Shown: positions 15,737 to 24,068, counted from the stretch's first letter. The stretch: 36,669 nucleotides of DNA from SYOC01 sp050185455 (GCA_050185455.1 JBFWZL010000002.1:1-36669), one strand, 5' to 3'. Notes: generated from the letters alone by a model not told the origin. Numbers and translations: made by a program.

Positions 15737-17029
15737 TCAAATTCCCCCAACGAACCGTCCTGGATTCAAAATACCATTTGGGTCCAGCGTGTCTTTGAGG
15801 CGCTTCATCAAAGGCAGCGTTCCGCCGACATGTCCCCAGACGTTAACCCGCTCTTTGAGCGCGGGGGCAATGTCCTCCACGACCAGATAACCCTCAAGTC
15901 GTTTTGTCAGGATGCGCATCCAATCCACAAACGACGGTAGCTGTTCTGAAGGGGTGGCATCCACGCTCGTGAAACGACTAAAGATGATACCGTTGCCGGC
16001 GCGAGCCAGCAGGTGAACGAAAAAACCGCGCGCGGCGGCTTCCGTTTCAATTTCCTTGCAGAAAGTCGCCACCCTATCCGGCAGAACACTCATTTTGCAA
16101 CGCAGAACCGCTGAATCTGAAACCGGAAAATCTCGTAACGTCTGGACAAGCTGCCCACCCCCATCTTTCCATGTCTGCACGACATGGCCTTGTGCGATCT
16201 CGCGCACGCGACTGTCTTGGTACTGTACCTCCTCTGATACACCAACAAAGCCGATGAGGAGATGGTGCGAAGAGTTATCGTTATGAGCATCCACGGGAGA
16301 AAAGTTTGCCAGCTCCATGAAGAATGGTTGCAGCTCCGACTGCAGTATTGTCAGCGCAAAGTCCATGGCTGGCTGTGCGGAAGGAAAGCACAGGCTAAGC
16401 ACGGTCTGCGTCTCAGGTTTCGGGCGCACCTTGAAGGTCGCTTCGCTAATAACCCCTAACGTCCCCAGTGAGCCGCAGAACAACTTCGGTACATCGTAGC
16501 CAGCAACATTTTTGACGACACGACCACCGCCCTTAATCACCGTTCCATCCGCTCGCACGGCTTTGAGACCAATTAAGAAGTCTCTGATCGTACCTTGCGA
16601 AAGGCGGGCGGGTCCGCTCAGGTTCGTGGCAATGAGTCCACCCACCGTCACTTGTTCCGGAAGCGGCGGATCAATCGGCAGCCATTGCCCATGCTCGCCC
16701 AATATCTGTTGCAACCGGGCAAGAGGTAGTCCCGCCTCTACCGTCACTGTCATGTCAGTCGGTTGGTAATCAAGAATTCTATCCAAGCGTTGCAGGGACA
16801 GCGCGGTATCGTATTGGCGCGGCGGCATTCCCAAGTGCAGAAACGCGCCAAGTCCGGTTGACACAACGGCACTACGTTGCTTGTTGGCGTTGTAGAGCAC
16901 TTCAGACACTTGCTCAACACTCTCAGGGAATAAAACTGCCCGAGGTACATGCCCATCGACCGTGAAGTGTCTTTGCTCCTCAGTGACGTTGGCTGTGCCT
17001 TGATCTTCTGTGCGAGAAAGTTCCGTCAT
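15737..17029 (-). CDS. glcE: Glycolate oxidase FAD-binding subunit GlcE
   Basis: A 430-residue PCMH-type FAD-binding protein. The FAD domain opens with RAVLFPESVEQVSEVLYNANKQ, then STGLGAFLHLG, VTVEAGLPLARLQQILGEHGQ and TVGGLIATNLSGPARLSQG, with the pyrophosphate contacts in GGRVVKNVAGYDVPKLFCGSLG. Residues after ~190 are divergent, as is usual for GlcE, which has a smaller C-terminal cap than GlcD. It lies 52 bp downstream of glcD and 102 bp upstream of glcF, the gap holding a dispersed repeat. GlcD and GlcE form the flavoprotein part of glycolate dehydrogenase, which makes glyoxylate. Confidence 0.93.
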   Translation of the reverse strand: MTELSRTEDQGTANVTEEQRHFTVDGHVPRAVLFPESVEQVSEVLYNANKQRSAVVSTGLGAFLHLGMPPRQYDTALSLQRLDRILDYQPTDMTVTVEAGLPLARLQQILGEHGQWLPIDPPLPEQVTVGGLIATNLSGPARLSQGTIRDFLIGLKAVRADGTVIKGGGRVVKNVAGYDVPKLFCGSLGTLGVISEATFKVRPKPETQTVLSLCFPSAQPAMDFALTILQSELQPFFMELANFSPVDAHNDNSSHHLLIGFVGVSEEVQYQDSRVREIAQGHVVQTWKDGGGQLVQTLRDFPVSDSAVLRCKMSVLPDRVATFCKEIETEAAARGFFVHLLARAGNGIIFSRFTSVDATPSEQLPSFVDWMRILTKRLEGYLVVEDIAPALKERVNVWGHVGGTLPLMKRLKDTLDPNGILNPGRFVGGI

Positions 17030-17081
17030 CCGCCTCTCGTTCCCTCTTCACTATCAATCAATCCCGAACACCTAGCCCCTT

Positions 17082-18506
17082 TTATAACGCCACTTGTCGT
17101 TTCGGCATACGCACGTCGATACAACCACTTGGCGTAGGGATGATCTTGTGGGGGTTACAACGATTATCCGGGTTAAACACCGAGCGGATTTGCGTCATAA
17201 CGAGCAAATCTGCTGGACTGAAAATCAGCGGCATCTGTCCCATCTTTTCAATGCCGATACCATGCTCACCGGTCAGGCTCCCCCCAAGATCGACACAGGC
17301 TTGCAGGATCTCTTGCCCAGCTTTCACAATGCGCTGTGTTTCGTCCGTGTTGCGTTCGTCATACATCAAAATCGGGTGAATGTTACCGTCACCAGCATGA
17401 AAGACATTGGCAATGCGGAGCTGGTACTTTTCCGCCACGCCGGTAATGACGCGCAGGATATCCGGCACTTTCGTGCGCGGCACGACGCCATCTTGTGTGC
17501 AATAATTCGGCGCCAGGCGTCCCACGGCGCCAAAGGCGCGCTTGCGACTCTTCCACAACGCCGTGCGTTCAGCCTCGTCACGGGCGATCCGGACTTCTCG
17601 TGCTTTGTTTTGTTGGCAGATCGCCATGATTTTCGCGGTCTGCGGATCGAGCCCCGCCGCCAGTCCATCCAATTCGATGATCAATACTGCACCCGCATCG
17701 GTGGGAAAGCCAAAATGAAATGCGGCTTCCACTGCCTGAATGATGAGCGTGTCCATCATCTCCAAGGCCGCGGGAACAATTCCGGACGCGATGATGTCGG
17801 AAACTGTTTGCGTTGCTTCGTGCACCGACTCGAAAACCGCCAGGAAAGTCCGGTACTCTTGTGGTTGTCGCGTCAGTCGTAACGTAGCTTTGGTGACGAT
17901 CCCGAACGTTCCCTCAGCTCCAATGGCAATCCCGCGCAAATCATATCCAGGAATATCCTCAACCGCGCCGCCCAACGTAATCACCTCCCCATCGGGCAAA
18001 ACGATTTCCATGCCAAGGACGTGGTTCGTGGTCACGCCATACTTGAGGGTGTGCGGACCGCCGGAATTCTCGGCGACATTCCCACCGATTGTGCAGGCTT
18101 GTTGACTCGATGGGTCCGGCGCGTATTGGAAGCCTTGGCTTTTAACGGCATTACTCACCCACAGATTTACCACGCCGGCTTCCGCCACCACATAGCGGTT
18201 CAATAAGTCGATATGGACAATTTTGTTCATGCGACTCGTGCCGATCATGACGGGCGCTTCCACCGGGAGACAGCCGCCGCTCAAACCAGTGCCCGCTCCG
18301 CGAGGGACGAAGGCGATTTTCTCTTTGTGAAGTAGTCGCACTACCGCCGCCACTTCCTCGGTAGTGCGAGGTAATATCACGATTTCAGGCGTGGACTTTT
18401 CTAGCGTGTAGCCGTCGCAGTCGTACACAGAGAGCGAGGTGGGTTTTTCCACTATGCCTTCCGGACCAACGATGTCGAGGAGATGAGAGATAAAAGTGGA
18501 ATTCAT
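17082..18506 (-). CDS. glcD: Glycolate oxidase FAD-linked subunit GlcD
   Basis: A 474-residue FAD-linked oxidase that oxidises glycolate to glyoxylate. FAD-binding PCMH domain: PEIVILPRTTEEVAAVVRLL, FVPRGAGTGLSGGCLP, VVAEAGVVNLWVSNAV, CTIGGNVAENSGGPHTLKYG. C-terminal oxidase domain: VFHAGDGNIHPILMYD, with the catalytic-site histidines, and SLTGEHGIGIEKMGQM. I chose ATG 18506 (MNSTFISHLLDIVG); extending to 18620 would translate a dispersed repeat (reading CPSPTRGRE) and lacks any family similarity. First gene of glcDEF. The enzyme feeds electrons through GlcF to quinone. A D-lactate-type substrate cannot be excluded. Confidence 0.94.
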   Translation of the reverse strand: MNSTFISHLLDIVGPEGIVEKPTSLSVYDCDGYTLEKSTPEIVILPRTTEEVAAVVRLLHKEKIAFVPRGAGTGLSGGCLPVEAPVMIGTSRMNKIVHIDLLNRYVVAEAGVVNLWVSNAVKSQGFQYAPDPSSQQACTIGGNVAENSGGPHTLKYGVTTNHVLGMEIVLPDGEVITLGGAVEDIPGYDLRGIAIGAEGTFGIVTKATLRLTRQPQEYRTFLAVFESVHEATQTVSDIIASGIVPAALEMMDTLIIQAVEAAFHFGFPTDAGAVLIIELDGLAAGLDPQTAKIMAICQQNKAREVRIARDEAERTALWKSRKRAFGAVGRLAPNYCTQDGVVPRTKVPDILRVITGVAEKYQLRIANVFHAGDGNIHPILMYDERNTDETQRIVKAGQEILQACVDLGGSLTGEHGIGIEKMGQMPLIFSPADLLVMTQIRSVFNPDNRCNPHKIIPTPSGCIDVRMPKRQVAL

Positions 18507-18550
18507 ATAGCACAGCTCACAATCTTTCACTGCTGATGCAAACGTAGGTT

Positions 18551-18652
18551 CCCTTCCCCTTGTGGGAGAGGGACAGGGCGAGGGGGCAGACAACACCATT
18601 ACGATTACGGAGGTCCTCACCCCAACCCTCGTCCGCTTCGCGAGCGAGGGAG
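18551..18652. repeat. Dispersed GC-rich palindromic repeat between MaoC gene and glcD
   Basis: CCCTTCCCCTTGTGGGAGAGGG forms a hairpin, and the segment TCCTCACCCCAACCCTCGTC further on complements parts of it; GCTTCGCGAGC adds a second small hairpin. This type of repeat, often mistranslated as SPTRGRE-like peptides, is dispersed in many proteobacteria. It lies upstream of glcD and accounts for the spurious N-terminal extension there. Confidence 0.6.
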
Positions 18653-18663
18653 AAAAAATCAGG

Positions 18664-19116
18664 TTACTCTGTGGGCCGCCGCCGAATCATGCGATTCACC
18701 GTATACTCCAACAGGACTTCTCCATTCTGGTTGATCACCTGCTGTTCAGAAGTCACCACTCCGCGATCGGGCTTCGAGGTCTCACGTTTAGCCAGCACTT
18801 TGACCTTGATATGGACAGTATCGCCACAACGGAGAGGAGCAGGAATTTTCATCTCTTGGACACCGAGCAGCGCCATGCCTCCTTTGACGAGTCCGGATTG
18901 AATCGTCATGCCTTCAGAGAGAGCAAAGGTAAATGACCCCGGAGCAATGCGACTACCGAAGAGGCTTTTGTTCTTAACGAACTCCATGTCGATGAATAAG
19001 GGTTCATGAAAACCAAAGAGATTCACGAACGTGACGATGTCAGCTTCAGTAATCGTGCGGGCATGCGTCGTATATTCAGCGCCAATCTGGAATTCCTCGA
19101 AATACTCAACTGCCAT
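18664..19116 (-). CDS. MaoC-like hotdog dehydratase domain protein
   Basis: A 150-residue single-hotdog protein of the MaoC/R-specific enoyl-CoA hydratase class. TITEADIVTFVNLFGFHEPLFID carries the (D/N)xxxxH-like hydratase segment, RIAPGSFTFALSEGMTIQSGL and MKIPAPLRCGDTVHIKVKV follow, and VTSEQQVINQNGEVLLEYTVN closes the fold. The family acts on acyl-CoA or acyl-protein enoyl thioesters; substrate is unknown here. ATG 19116 is preceded by AAGGAG. The next gene downstream is glcD, about 157 bp away across a dispersed repeat, so operon linkage is uncertain. It is divergent from asd. Confidence 0.85.
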   Translation of the reverse strand: MAVEYFEEFQIGAEYTTHARTITEADIVTFVNLFGFHEPLFIDMEFVKNKSLFGSRIAPGSFTFALSEGMTIQSGLVKGGMALLGVQEMKIPAPLRCGDTVHIKVKVLAKRETSKPDRGVVTSEQQVINQNGEVLLEYTVNRMIRRRPTE

Positions 19117-19233
19117 GGAGGGCTCCTTCCGTGCACAGAGTCTTAAAGGGAATTAGCGGTTGAAGTCAACCCGCAGGAACAGCAATACTTAGGATGTTGA
19201 CAAACTTCTTTTCCTCACGTTCATTGGAGCATT

Positions 19234-20313
19234 ATGAAAAAACGAGTCGCCGTCGTCGGAGCGACCGGCATCGCCGGTCAGCAATTTTTGCTTGCGTTGC
19301 GGAACCATCCCTGGTTCGAGGTCAGTCTGCTTGCCGCATCGGAACGTTCGGCGGGCAAGAGTTACGCGGAAGCTATTCGTGACCCGAAGACAGGCGCGCG
19401 TCGGTGGTGGTGTCAGGAAGAACCGCCACAGCAAGCGCTTGCTCTCTCGGTTCATGAAGCCTCGTCCTTGAATCTCAACGGAATCGATCTGGTATTTTCC
19501 GCCGTGGAGTCGGGACCAGCGCGAGAGTTGGAACCGCTATACGCCAAGACAACGCCAGTGGTCAGCACGGCGTCAGCATTCCGCTACGAACAAGACGTGC
19601 CTATTTTCATCCCGGGAGTCAACCTTGACCATATTCGCTTGCTTGATGTCCAGAAGAAAAGTCGTGATTGGAAGGGTTTTATCGCTACCCAGCCAAACTG
19701 CACCACGATCGGTTTGGCGATTACCCTCAAGCCATTGTTCGATAATTTTGGTTTAAAAAAAGTTATTATGACTTCAATGCAGGGAGTCTCCGGCGCCGGC
19801 CGTTCTCCCGGCGTCATCGCTCTGGATATCCTCGATAACATCATTCCTTTTATCTCCGGCGAAGAAGAAAAGGTCGAAAAAGAAGCTCGAAAAATCTTAG
19901 GGACTCTGGGTGAAGGAAGCATCAATCTGGCGGATTTTATCGTGAGCGCGACCTGCACACGGGCGGCAGTGCTCGAAGGTCATACCGAGTCGGTACTCGC
20001 CTCAATGGCGGCTCCATGTTCAGTTGACGATGCCCGCATGGCCATGATCGAATTTGGTCGTGAGTTCGTCAACTCCGGACTACCTTCGGCTCCGCAACAC
20101 ATGATCATCGTCCATGACGACCCGTTCCGACCACAACCACGTTTAGACCGTGACGCCGAAGACGGGATGGCGACCTCTGTCGGGCGCCTGCGCCAAGATA
20201 ATGCGCTGGACAACGCCGTGAAATACATGCTTGTCAGCCACAACACTAAGATGGGCGCCGCCAAAGGCGCGGTGTTAATGGCGGAATATCTGCTGCAACA
20301 AGGTTACGTTTGA
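19234..20313 (+). CDS. asd: Aspartate-semialdehyde dehydrogenase, archaeal/fungal-type
   Basis: A 359-residue NADP-binding dehydrogenase: KKRVAVVGATGIAGQQFL is the dinucleotide-binding loop, STASAFRYEQDVPIFIPGVN and ATQPNCTTIGLAI hold the catalytic cysteine (QPNC), and SMQGVSGAGRSPG lines the active site. It reduces aspartyl phosphate to aspartate semialdehyde for Lys, Met, Thr and diaminopimelate synthesis. The pattern matches the archaeal-like Asd branch, which also includes malonyl-CoA reductases of some archaea, so that activity is a less likely alternative. No lysine or threonine genes are adjacent. It is followed 31 bp later by a small zinc-ribbon gene on the same strand. Confidence 0.9.
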   Translation: MKKRVAVVGATGIAGQQFLLALRNHPWFEVSLLAASERSAGKSYAEAIRDPKTGARRWWCQEEPPQQALALSVHEASSLNLNGIDLVFSAVESGPARELEPLYAKTTPVVSTASAFRYEQDVPIFIPGVNLDHIRLLDVQKKSRDWKGFIATQPNCTTIGLAITLKPLFDNFGLKKVIMTSMQGVSGAGRSPGVIALDILDNIIPFISGEEEKVEKEARKILGTLGEGSINLADFIVSATCTRAAVLEGHTESVLASMAAPCSVDDARMAMIEFGREFVNSGLPSAPQHMIIVHDDPFRPQPRLDRDAEDGMATSVGRLRQDNALDNAVKYMLVSHNTKMGAAKGAVLMAEYLLQQGYV

Positions 20314-20344
20314 TTGAGAAGAAGGGGGATGAAAGTAACTCGCT

Positions 20345-20509
20345 ATGCCAACGTACGATTATCGTTGTGAGAAGTGTCGGAAAAAGTTTTCCATGACCCT
20401 AGGCATTAAGGAGCATGACACCGCTAAAGTAAAATGTCCCAAATGCAAATCGGTGAAGATTTCGCAACTCATTACCGGATTTTTCACCCAAACTTCCAAG
20501 AAAAGCTAA
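20345..20509 (+). CDS. FmdB-family small zinc-ribbon regulatory protein
   Basis: A 54-residue protein beginning MPTYDYRCEKCRKKFSM, then KCPKCKSVKISQLITGFF and a serine/lysine tail. MPxYxYxCxxC at the start and a second CPxC are the hallmark of the FmdB zinc-ribbon family (named after a putative regulator of formamidase genes). The frame is short but unambiguous, with four zinc-binding cysteines at residues 8, 11, 31 and 34. It lies just after asd on the same strand and is probably co-transcribed with it. Biochemical role unknown. Confidence 0.88.
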   Translation: MPTYDYRCEKCRKKFSMTLGIKEHDTAKVKCPKCKSVKISQLITGFFTQTSKKS

Positions 20510-20512
20510 TCG

Positions 20513-20550
20513 CAAAAAAAGGGGGGCAGTTTCCTGCTCCCCTCTCAAAA
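20513..20550 (-). terminator. Rho-independent terminator of the hemL-atp operon
   Basis: On the minus strand, GGGGAGCAG-GAAA-CTGCCCCCC (20543-20521) forms a strong hairpin with one bulge, followed by a run of seven T (20520-20514). It lies about 36 bp after atpE. On the plus strand no T tract follows, so it is less likely to end asd-fmdB transcription. Confidence 0.85.
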
Positions 20551-20585
20551 CAAGAGACGCACTGCGTGCGCCGGTCTTCCTCTCG

Positions 20586-20900
20586 TTAGAACTTTCCAGC
20601 CAAAGTAAATGCGATAATCAACGCATAGATCACCAGTGACTCGATGAAGGCAAGACCGATGATCATTGGGGTCTGGATACGGTCCACCGAATTCGGATTG
20701 CGACCGATCGACTCCATTGCAGAAGCTACAGCGCGACCTTGACCCATGCCACCGCCAGCGGCGGCAATGCCAAGACCGAGCCCAGCGCCTAACGCGATGA
20801 GGCCATTATTGCTCCCTCCTCCATCTTGAGCGAGCGCACTGCCAACAGTCAGCAGCAGTGTGGCCATGGTCAACAGACAGGTTGTACCGAATTTCTTCAC
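20586..20900 (-). CDS. atpE: ATP synthase Fo subunit c
   Basis: GTG 20900 is chosen, with AAAGGAG just upstream; the longer frame to 20972 has no ribosome site. The 104-residue protein starts with a signal-like segment MKKFGTTCLLTMATLLLTVGSALA before the two-helix hairpin, a feature seen in some proteobacterial c subunits. Helix 1 has the glycine-rich face and MGQGRAVASAM; the polar loop is RNPNSVDR; helix 2 carries the ion-binding glutamate in GLAFIESLVIYAL. The Gln, Glu-Ser and Tyr positions are also those used as Na+ ligands in Na+-type c rings, but Val of that motif is Phe. It forms the rotor ring. Last gene of hemL-atpZ-atpI-atpB-atpE, 109 bp after atpB. Confidence 0.95.
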   Translation of the reverse strand: MKKFGTTCLLTMATLLLTVGSALAQDGGGSNNGLIALGAGLGLGIAAAGGGMGQGRAVASAMESIGRNPNSVDRIQTPMIIGLAFIESLVIYALIIAFTLAGKF

Positions 20901-21009
20901 ACGGACTCCTTTCTGCTCTCCTCTCGGCGGAATGATGGGCCAACCTCTCCTCTTATCCTCATTCCACTTCATGCCCGTCCACTTTAGGAAAGCTGGTTAA
21001 TTTGCCAAT

Positions 21010-21717
21010 TTAGTGATGCTGCTCTCCCCCATGGTGTGTTACAGCCAGGGAAACATACACGAGGCTAAGCAGCGTGAAGACAAAGGCTTGTACAAGCGAG
21101 ACGAACGCTCCCAGACCGTAAAAGAGAACGGGGATAATGACCTTGGTCATATCTGTGAAAATCTCTAACACAGCGTGGTCACCCGTCATGTTGCCTAAGA
21201 GACGAAGGGCAAGCGAGAACGGCCGCACAAGGTTGCTGATGAGTTCTAGGGGAATCATCAACGGAGCAAGCCAGATCATAGGGCCAACAAAGTGCTTCAA
21301 ATAGCCGACTCCTTGCTCCTTGAACCCGAAGAAATTATATGCGGTGAATGACAACAACCCAAGAGCAAAGGTCACATTGAAATTCGTGGTCGGCGGTGAG
21401 AAACCGGGGATCAATCCCATTAGGTTCGACACAAGGATAAAGATAAAGAAGGTTCCGTACAGAGGAACATACTTCCTTGCCTGATGACCTAAGACCCCTT
21501 CCGCCATCCCGATGATGCCTTGCACGAGAAGTTCAGTAATATTACGAAAGGTGAGCGAATCGTCTGGAACGTCGCGGTCGCTCGCTGCCGCTCGTTGACC
21601 ACTGGCCCGGAGCACGAAAAAGGCGATAATAGCGAGTACGATAAGGGACGTTACTACATGATCAAGGCTGTGCGATCCTAGTGTAGCGGAGATCCACGTG
21701 AACGAATGATGCTCCAT
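21010..21717 (-). CDS. atpB: ATP synthase Fo subunit a
   Basis: A 235-residue polytopic protein. The essential stator arginine lies in NLVRPFSLALRLLGNMTGDH, the signature of subunit a, and FFIFILVSNLMGLIPGFSPPTTN is the conserved TM3-4 region. It ends in a histidine-rich tail, HHGGEQHH. Together with AtpE it forms the proton (or sodium) half-channels of Fo. Subunits b, delta, alpha, gamma, beta and epsilon are not in the window, as in other genomes with split atp operons. The start lies 66 bp after atpI. Confidence 0.96.
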   Translation of the reverse strand: MEHHSFTWISATLGSHSLDHVVTSLIVLAIIAFFVLRASGQRAAASDRDVPDDSLTFRNITELLVQGIIGMAEGVLGHQARKYVPLYGTFFIFILVSNLMGLIPGFSPPTTNFNVTFALGLLSFTAYNFFGFKEQGVGYLKHFVGPMIWLAPLMIPLELISNLVRPFSLALRLLGNMTGDHAVLEIFTDMTKVIIPVLFYGLGAFVSLVQAFVFTLLSLVYVSLAVTHHGGEQHH

Positions 21718-21783
21718 GCGTATCCTACTGAAAGAACGTAATAGCCTGGCCGTTAGCGCAAGGAAAGCAGGCGCAGAACGACT

Positions 21784-22173
21784 TTATGCGCCATGATTCT
21801 CGACCTGCGTTGCGGTGGGCGATTCGAACAGGGTGACTATCATGCAGGTTATCAGCAGTAAAGAGACCCCTGCCAGGAACCCCAATGCTTGCACCGGATA
21901 CTGTAGGAAGAGCCCGCTCAAGAGCGCGAGAAAAAGAAGAGCTTTCCCCAAAAAGATCGCCACGGCCCGCCTTCTTCCTCTTTTGTCCTGAACAGTGGAC
22001 GGAACAACCAACAGCCTGACAATCTTTTTCAGAAGCCAGAAGTTGAGCTGCATTACTCCTCCCCCTAAGAGAAAACTCGGGGCGTGCAGCCACCCTGTTA
22101 CTCCCACAAGGACCGTGCAGGCGCCAAGGAGAACAAGGTTGAGCCGTTCAATTTTTTCGATCGTCGTGTTCAC
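21784..22173 (-). CDS. atpI: ATP synthase subunit I (AtpI-like assembly factor)
   Basis: A 129-residue membrane protein with about four hydrophobic segments: LVLLGACTVLVGVTGWL, FLLGGGVMQLNFWLL, LFLALLSGLFLQYPV and LGFLAGVSLLLITCMIV. Position and topology match the ATP synthase I family, which helps c-ring assembly or Mg2+ supply. The start is uncertain: GTG 22173 gives MNTTIEKIERL; TTG 22191 is also in frame. Its 5' end overlaps the 3' end of atpZ by 26 bp, indicating translational coupling. Confidence 0.8.
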   Translation of the reverse strand: MNTTIEKIERLNLVLLGACTVLVGVTGWLHAPSFLLGGGVMQLNFWLLKKIVRLLVVPSTVQDKRGRRRAVAIFLGKALLFLALLSGLFLQYPVQALGFLAGVSLLLITCMIVTLFESPTATQVENHGA

Positions 22174-22390
22174 TCTGAGAAATCTTCCCAAGACCGACTA
22201 CCAGGCGATACAAGGCGCCTGCAGCGCTACCGATAGCGCCAATAGCGGTCAGCCATGGACTTGTCCCTAAATAATTATCTGCGTAGTATCCGAGAAGGCT
22301 GCCTGCCGCAACAATCCATCCTAGCTCGAATGCGAGCACTCCGTACCAGCCAAGAGTATTGAGTGAATTTCCCTTCGGCATGACAGCCAT
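22148..22390 (-). CDS. atpZ: AtpZ/AtpI-family small membrane protein
   Basis: An approximately 80-residue protein with two hydrophobic segments (WYGVLAFELGWIVAAGSLLGYYAD and WLTAIGAIGSAAGALYRLVVGLG), separated by DNYLGTSP, the pattern of the AtpZ/gca1 family encoded ahead of atpI or atpB. The ATG at 22390 overlaps the hemL stop in TAATG, so translation should be coupled to hemL. The frame is open to 22408, but that would lie inside hemL. Members form a Mg2+/Ca2+-handling or assembly complex with AtpI. Confidence 0.8.
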   Translation of the reverse strand: MAVMPKGNSLNTLGWYGVLAFELGWIVAAGSLLGYYADNYLGTSPWLTAIGAIGSAAGALYRLVVGLGKISQSEHDDRKN

Positions 22391-23670
22391 TACGAGAGGT
22401 TTTTGCACACCTCTTTCACAGCAGCAATGGTCTCTTGTATCTCAGCCTCACCGTGGGCAAGCGAAATAAACATCGCCTCAAATTGAGAAGGGGGAAGATA
22501 AATGCCGCGTTCGATCATCTGCTGAAAATACCGCGCGAACATCTTCGTATCGCTCTGCGTCGCCGTCGCATAGTCACGCACTTGAGATACACCAAAGAAG
22601 ATAGTGAGCAGGGAACCCACCTGGTTGACGCAGGCAGTCAAGCCAGCATCTTTGATTCCTTGTCGGAGTCCCTCGGCAAGCATGGTCCCTAGTTGGTTCA
22701 AGCGATCGTAGGTTCCTGGCTGAGCGAGAAGCTTAAGAGTCTCAATCCCGGCGGTTACTGCCACGGGATTCCCGGAAAGTGTTCCGGCCTGGTACACGGG
22801 ACCTAAGGGCGCAAGCATGTCCATAATCTCTCGCTTTCCGCCAAGCGCCGCAAGAGGCATCCCCCCACCAATGACTTTTCCTAGACACGTGAGTTCTGGC
22901 TCAATGCCATATACTTCTTGTGCGCCACCCCGCGCCATGCGAAAGCCGCTGATGACTTCATCAAAGATGAGCACAACTCCGTGGTCACGAGTCAACGCAC
23001 GAAGACCAGAGAGGAACCCTGGTTCAGGAAGCACGACTCCCATGTTCCCTGGCACGGGCTCAACGATGACGGCGGCGACAGCGTTCCTATTCGCCTGGAG
23101 GTAGGCCTCCACACTTTCCAGCTGATTGTATTCAGCCACCAACGTCTGACTGGCAAAGGCTTCGGGAACCCCTTGGCTGTCTGGGTTGCTAAATGTCAGC
23201 GCTCCAGACCCGGCTTTGACAAGAAGCGCATCGGTGTGTCCATGATAACAGCCGGCAAACTTGATGATCTTCGATCTTCCGGTATACCCTCGCGCCAGAC
23301 GGATTGCCGTCATTGTCGCCTCTGTTCCTGAAGAAGTGAGACGTACTTTCTCCACGGAGGGGATCGCATTAATAATCGTCTTAGCTAAATCAATTTCCCG
23401 CACCGTTGGCGCGCCGAAACTTGTCCCCCGTTTGATGACCTCTTCTAAAGACCTCACAACTTGTGGGTGCGCGTGACCGGCAATCAACGGTCCCCATGAG
23501 CCGACATAATCGAGATATTCCCGCCCATCCGCGTCGATGACACGGCATCCCCGGCCTCTTTGGATGAAGAGCGGATTCCCGCCAACCGCGCGCCACGCGC
23601 GCACCGGACTATTCACTCCTCCGGGAATGTATTCCTGTGCTTCGAGAAAAAGCTTATGGGACATGAACAT
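22390..23670 (-). CDS. hemL: Glutamate-1-semialdehyde 2,1-aminomutase
   Basis: A 426-residue PLP enzyme converting glutamate-1-semialdehyde to 5-aminolevulinate, the C5 route to heme and corrinoids. EAQEYIPGGVNSPVRAW is the N-terminal signature; RLTSSGTEATMTAIRLARGY and KFAGCYHGHTDALLV bind cofactor; LIFDEVISGFRM and TCLGKVIGGGMPLAALGG hold the PLP aspartate and lysine. ATG 23670 or 23664 could be the start. It is the first gene of a minus-strand operon whose next gene begins within its stop codon (TAATG), linking tetrapyrrole synthesis to ATP synthase Fo genes. It is divergent from dnaA. Confidence 0.95.
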   Translation of the reverse strand: MFMSHKLFLEAQEYIPGGVNSPVRAWRAVGGNPLFIQRGRGCRVIDADGREYLDYVGSWGPLIAGHAHPQVVRSLEEVIKRGTSFGAPTVREIDLAKTIINAIPSVEKVRLTSSGTEATMTAIRLARGYTGRSKIIKFAGCYHGHTDALLVKAGSGALTFSNPDSQGVPEAFASQTLVAEYNQLESVEAYLQANRNAVAAVIVEPVPGNMGVVLPEPGFLSGLRALTRDHGVVLIFDEVISGFRMARGGAQEVYGIEPELTCLGKVIGGGMPLAALGGKREIMDMLAPLGPVYQAGTLSGNPVAVTAGIETLKLLAQPGTYDRLNQLGTMLAEGLRQGIKDAGLTACVNQVGSLLTIFFGVSQVRDYATATQSDTKMFARYFQQMIERGIYLPPSQFEAMFISLAHGEAEIQETIAAVKEVCKNLS

Positions 23671-24068
23671 AGAACACTCTCGCTACGGACGAAATTTTCT
23701 CTCCTGCTAACACCCCCGCTTGAGAGCGTCAAGGCAAAGAGATTACCTTGCGAAGTCAAAGGCTTATGAAGGCGGCTATTTTTCGCTTGCAATGCCAAAA
23801 AAAAACGTCTAAGACCCTACCCACTGTCGTCTTGTTCCAATTTCTCCAATATAACCGGTAACAGAGTAGACATAGTGAGTTCTTTCCCCTCCTTCCGAAA
23901 AAGCGGCCCCACGATGCGGGGGCTTCCTGGAACGGAGAAGAGGACGAAGGGGGGAGGCGTGTGGATAATTCTGTGGATGAAGGGGAAAAATCTCATATGC
24001 AACAAGAGGTTACAGAGTTATTCACAGGTGTGGATAACTTACGCACCGACGCGGAGCGGGAGTGGGGC
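23671..24068. promoter_or_regulatory. hemL/dnaA divergent intergenic region with a DnaA-box cluster
   Basis: With dnaA started at 24069, nearly 400 bp separate it from hemL. Near dnaA lie TGTGGATAA (23960-23968), TGTGGATGA (23972-23980, one mismatch), TTATTCACA (24018-24026) and TGTGGATAA (24029-24037); the last two form a dyad, AGTTATTCACA-GG-TGTGGATAACT. This suggests DnaA autoregulation or an upstream origin sub-region. A possible 18-codon minus-strand frame (23873-23817, MSTLLPVILEKLEQDDSG) with AAGGAGG 14 bases upstream lies between it and hemL. A run of nine A stands near 23800. I see nothing else definite. Confidence 0.65.

Noticed and set aside
18507..18620. Longer GlcD start at 18620
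   Set aside because: It translates a dispersed repeat and has no GlcD similarity; ATG 18506 matches the family start.
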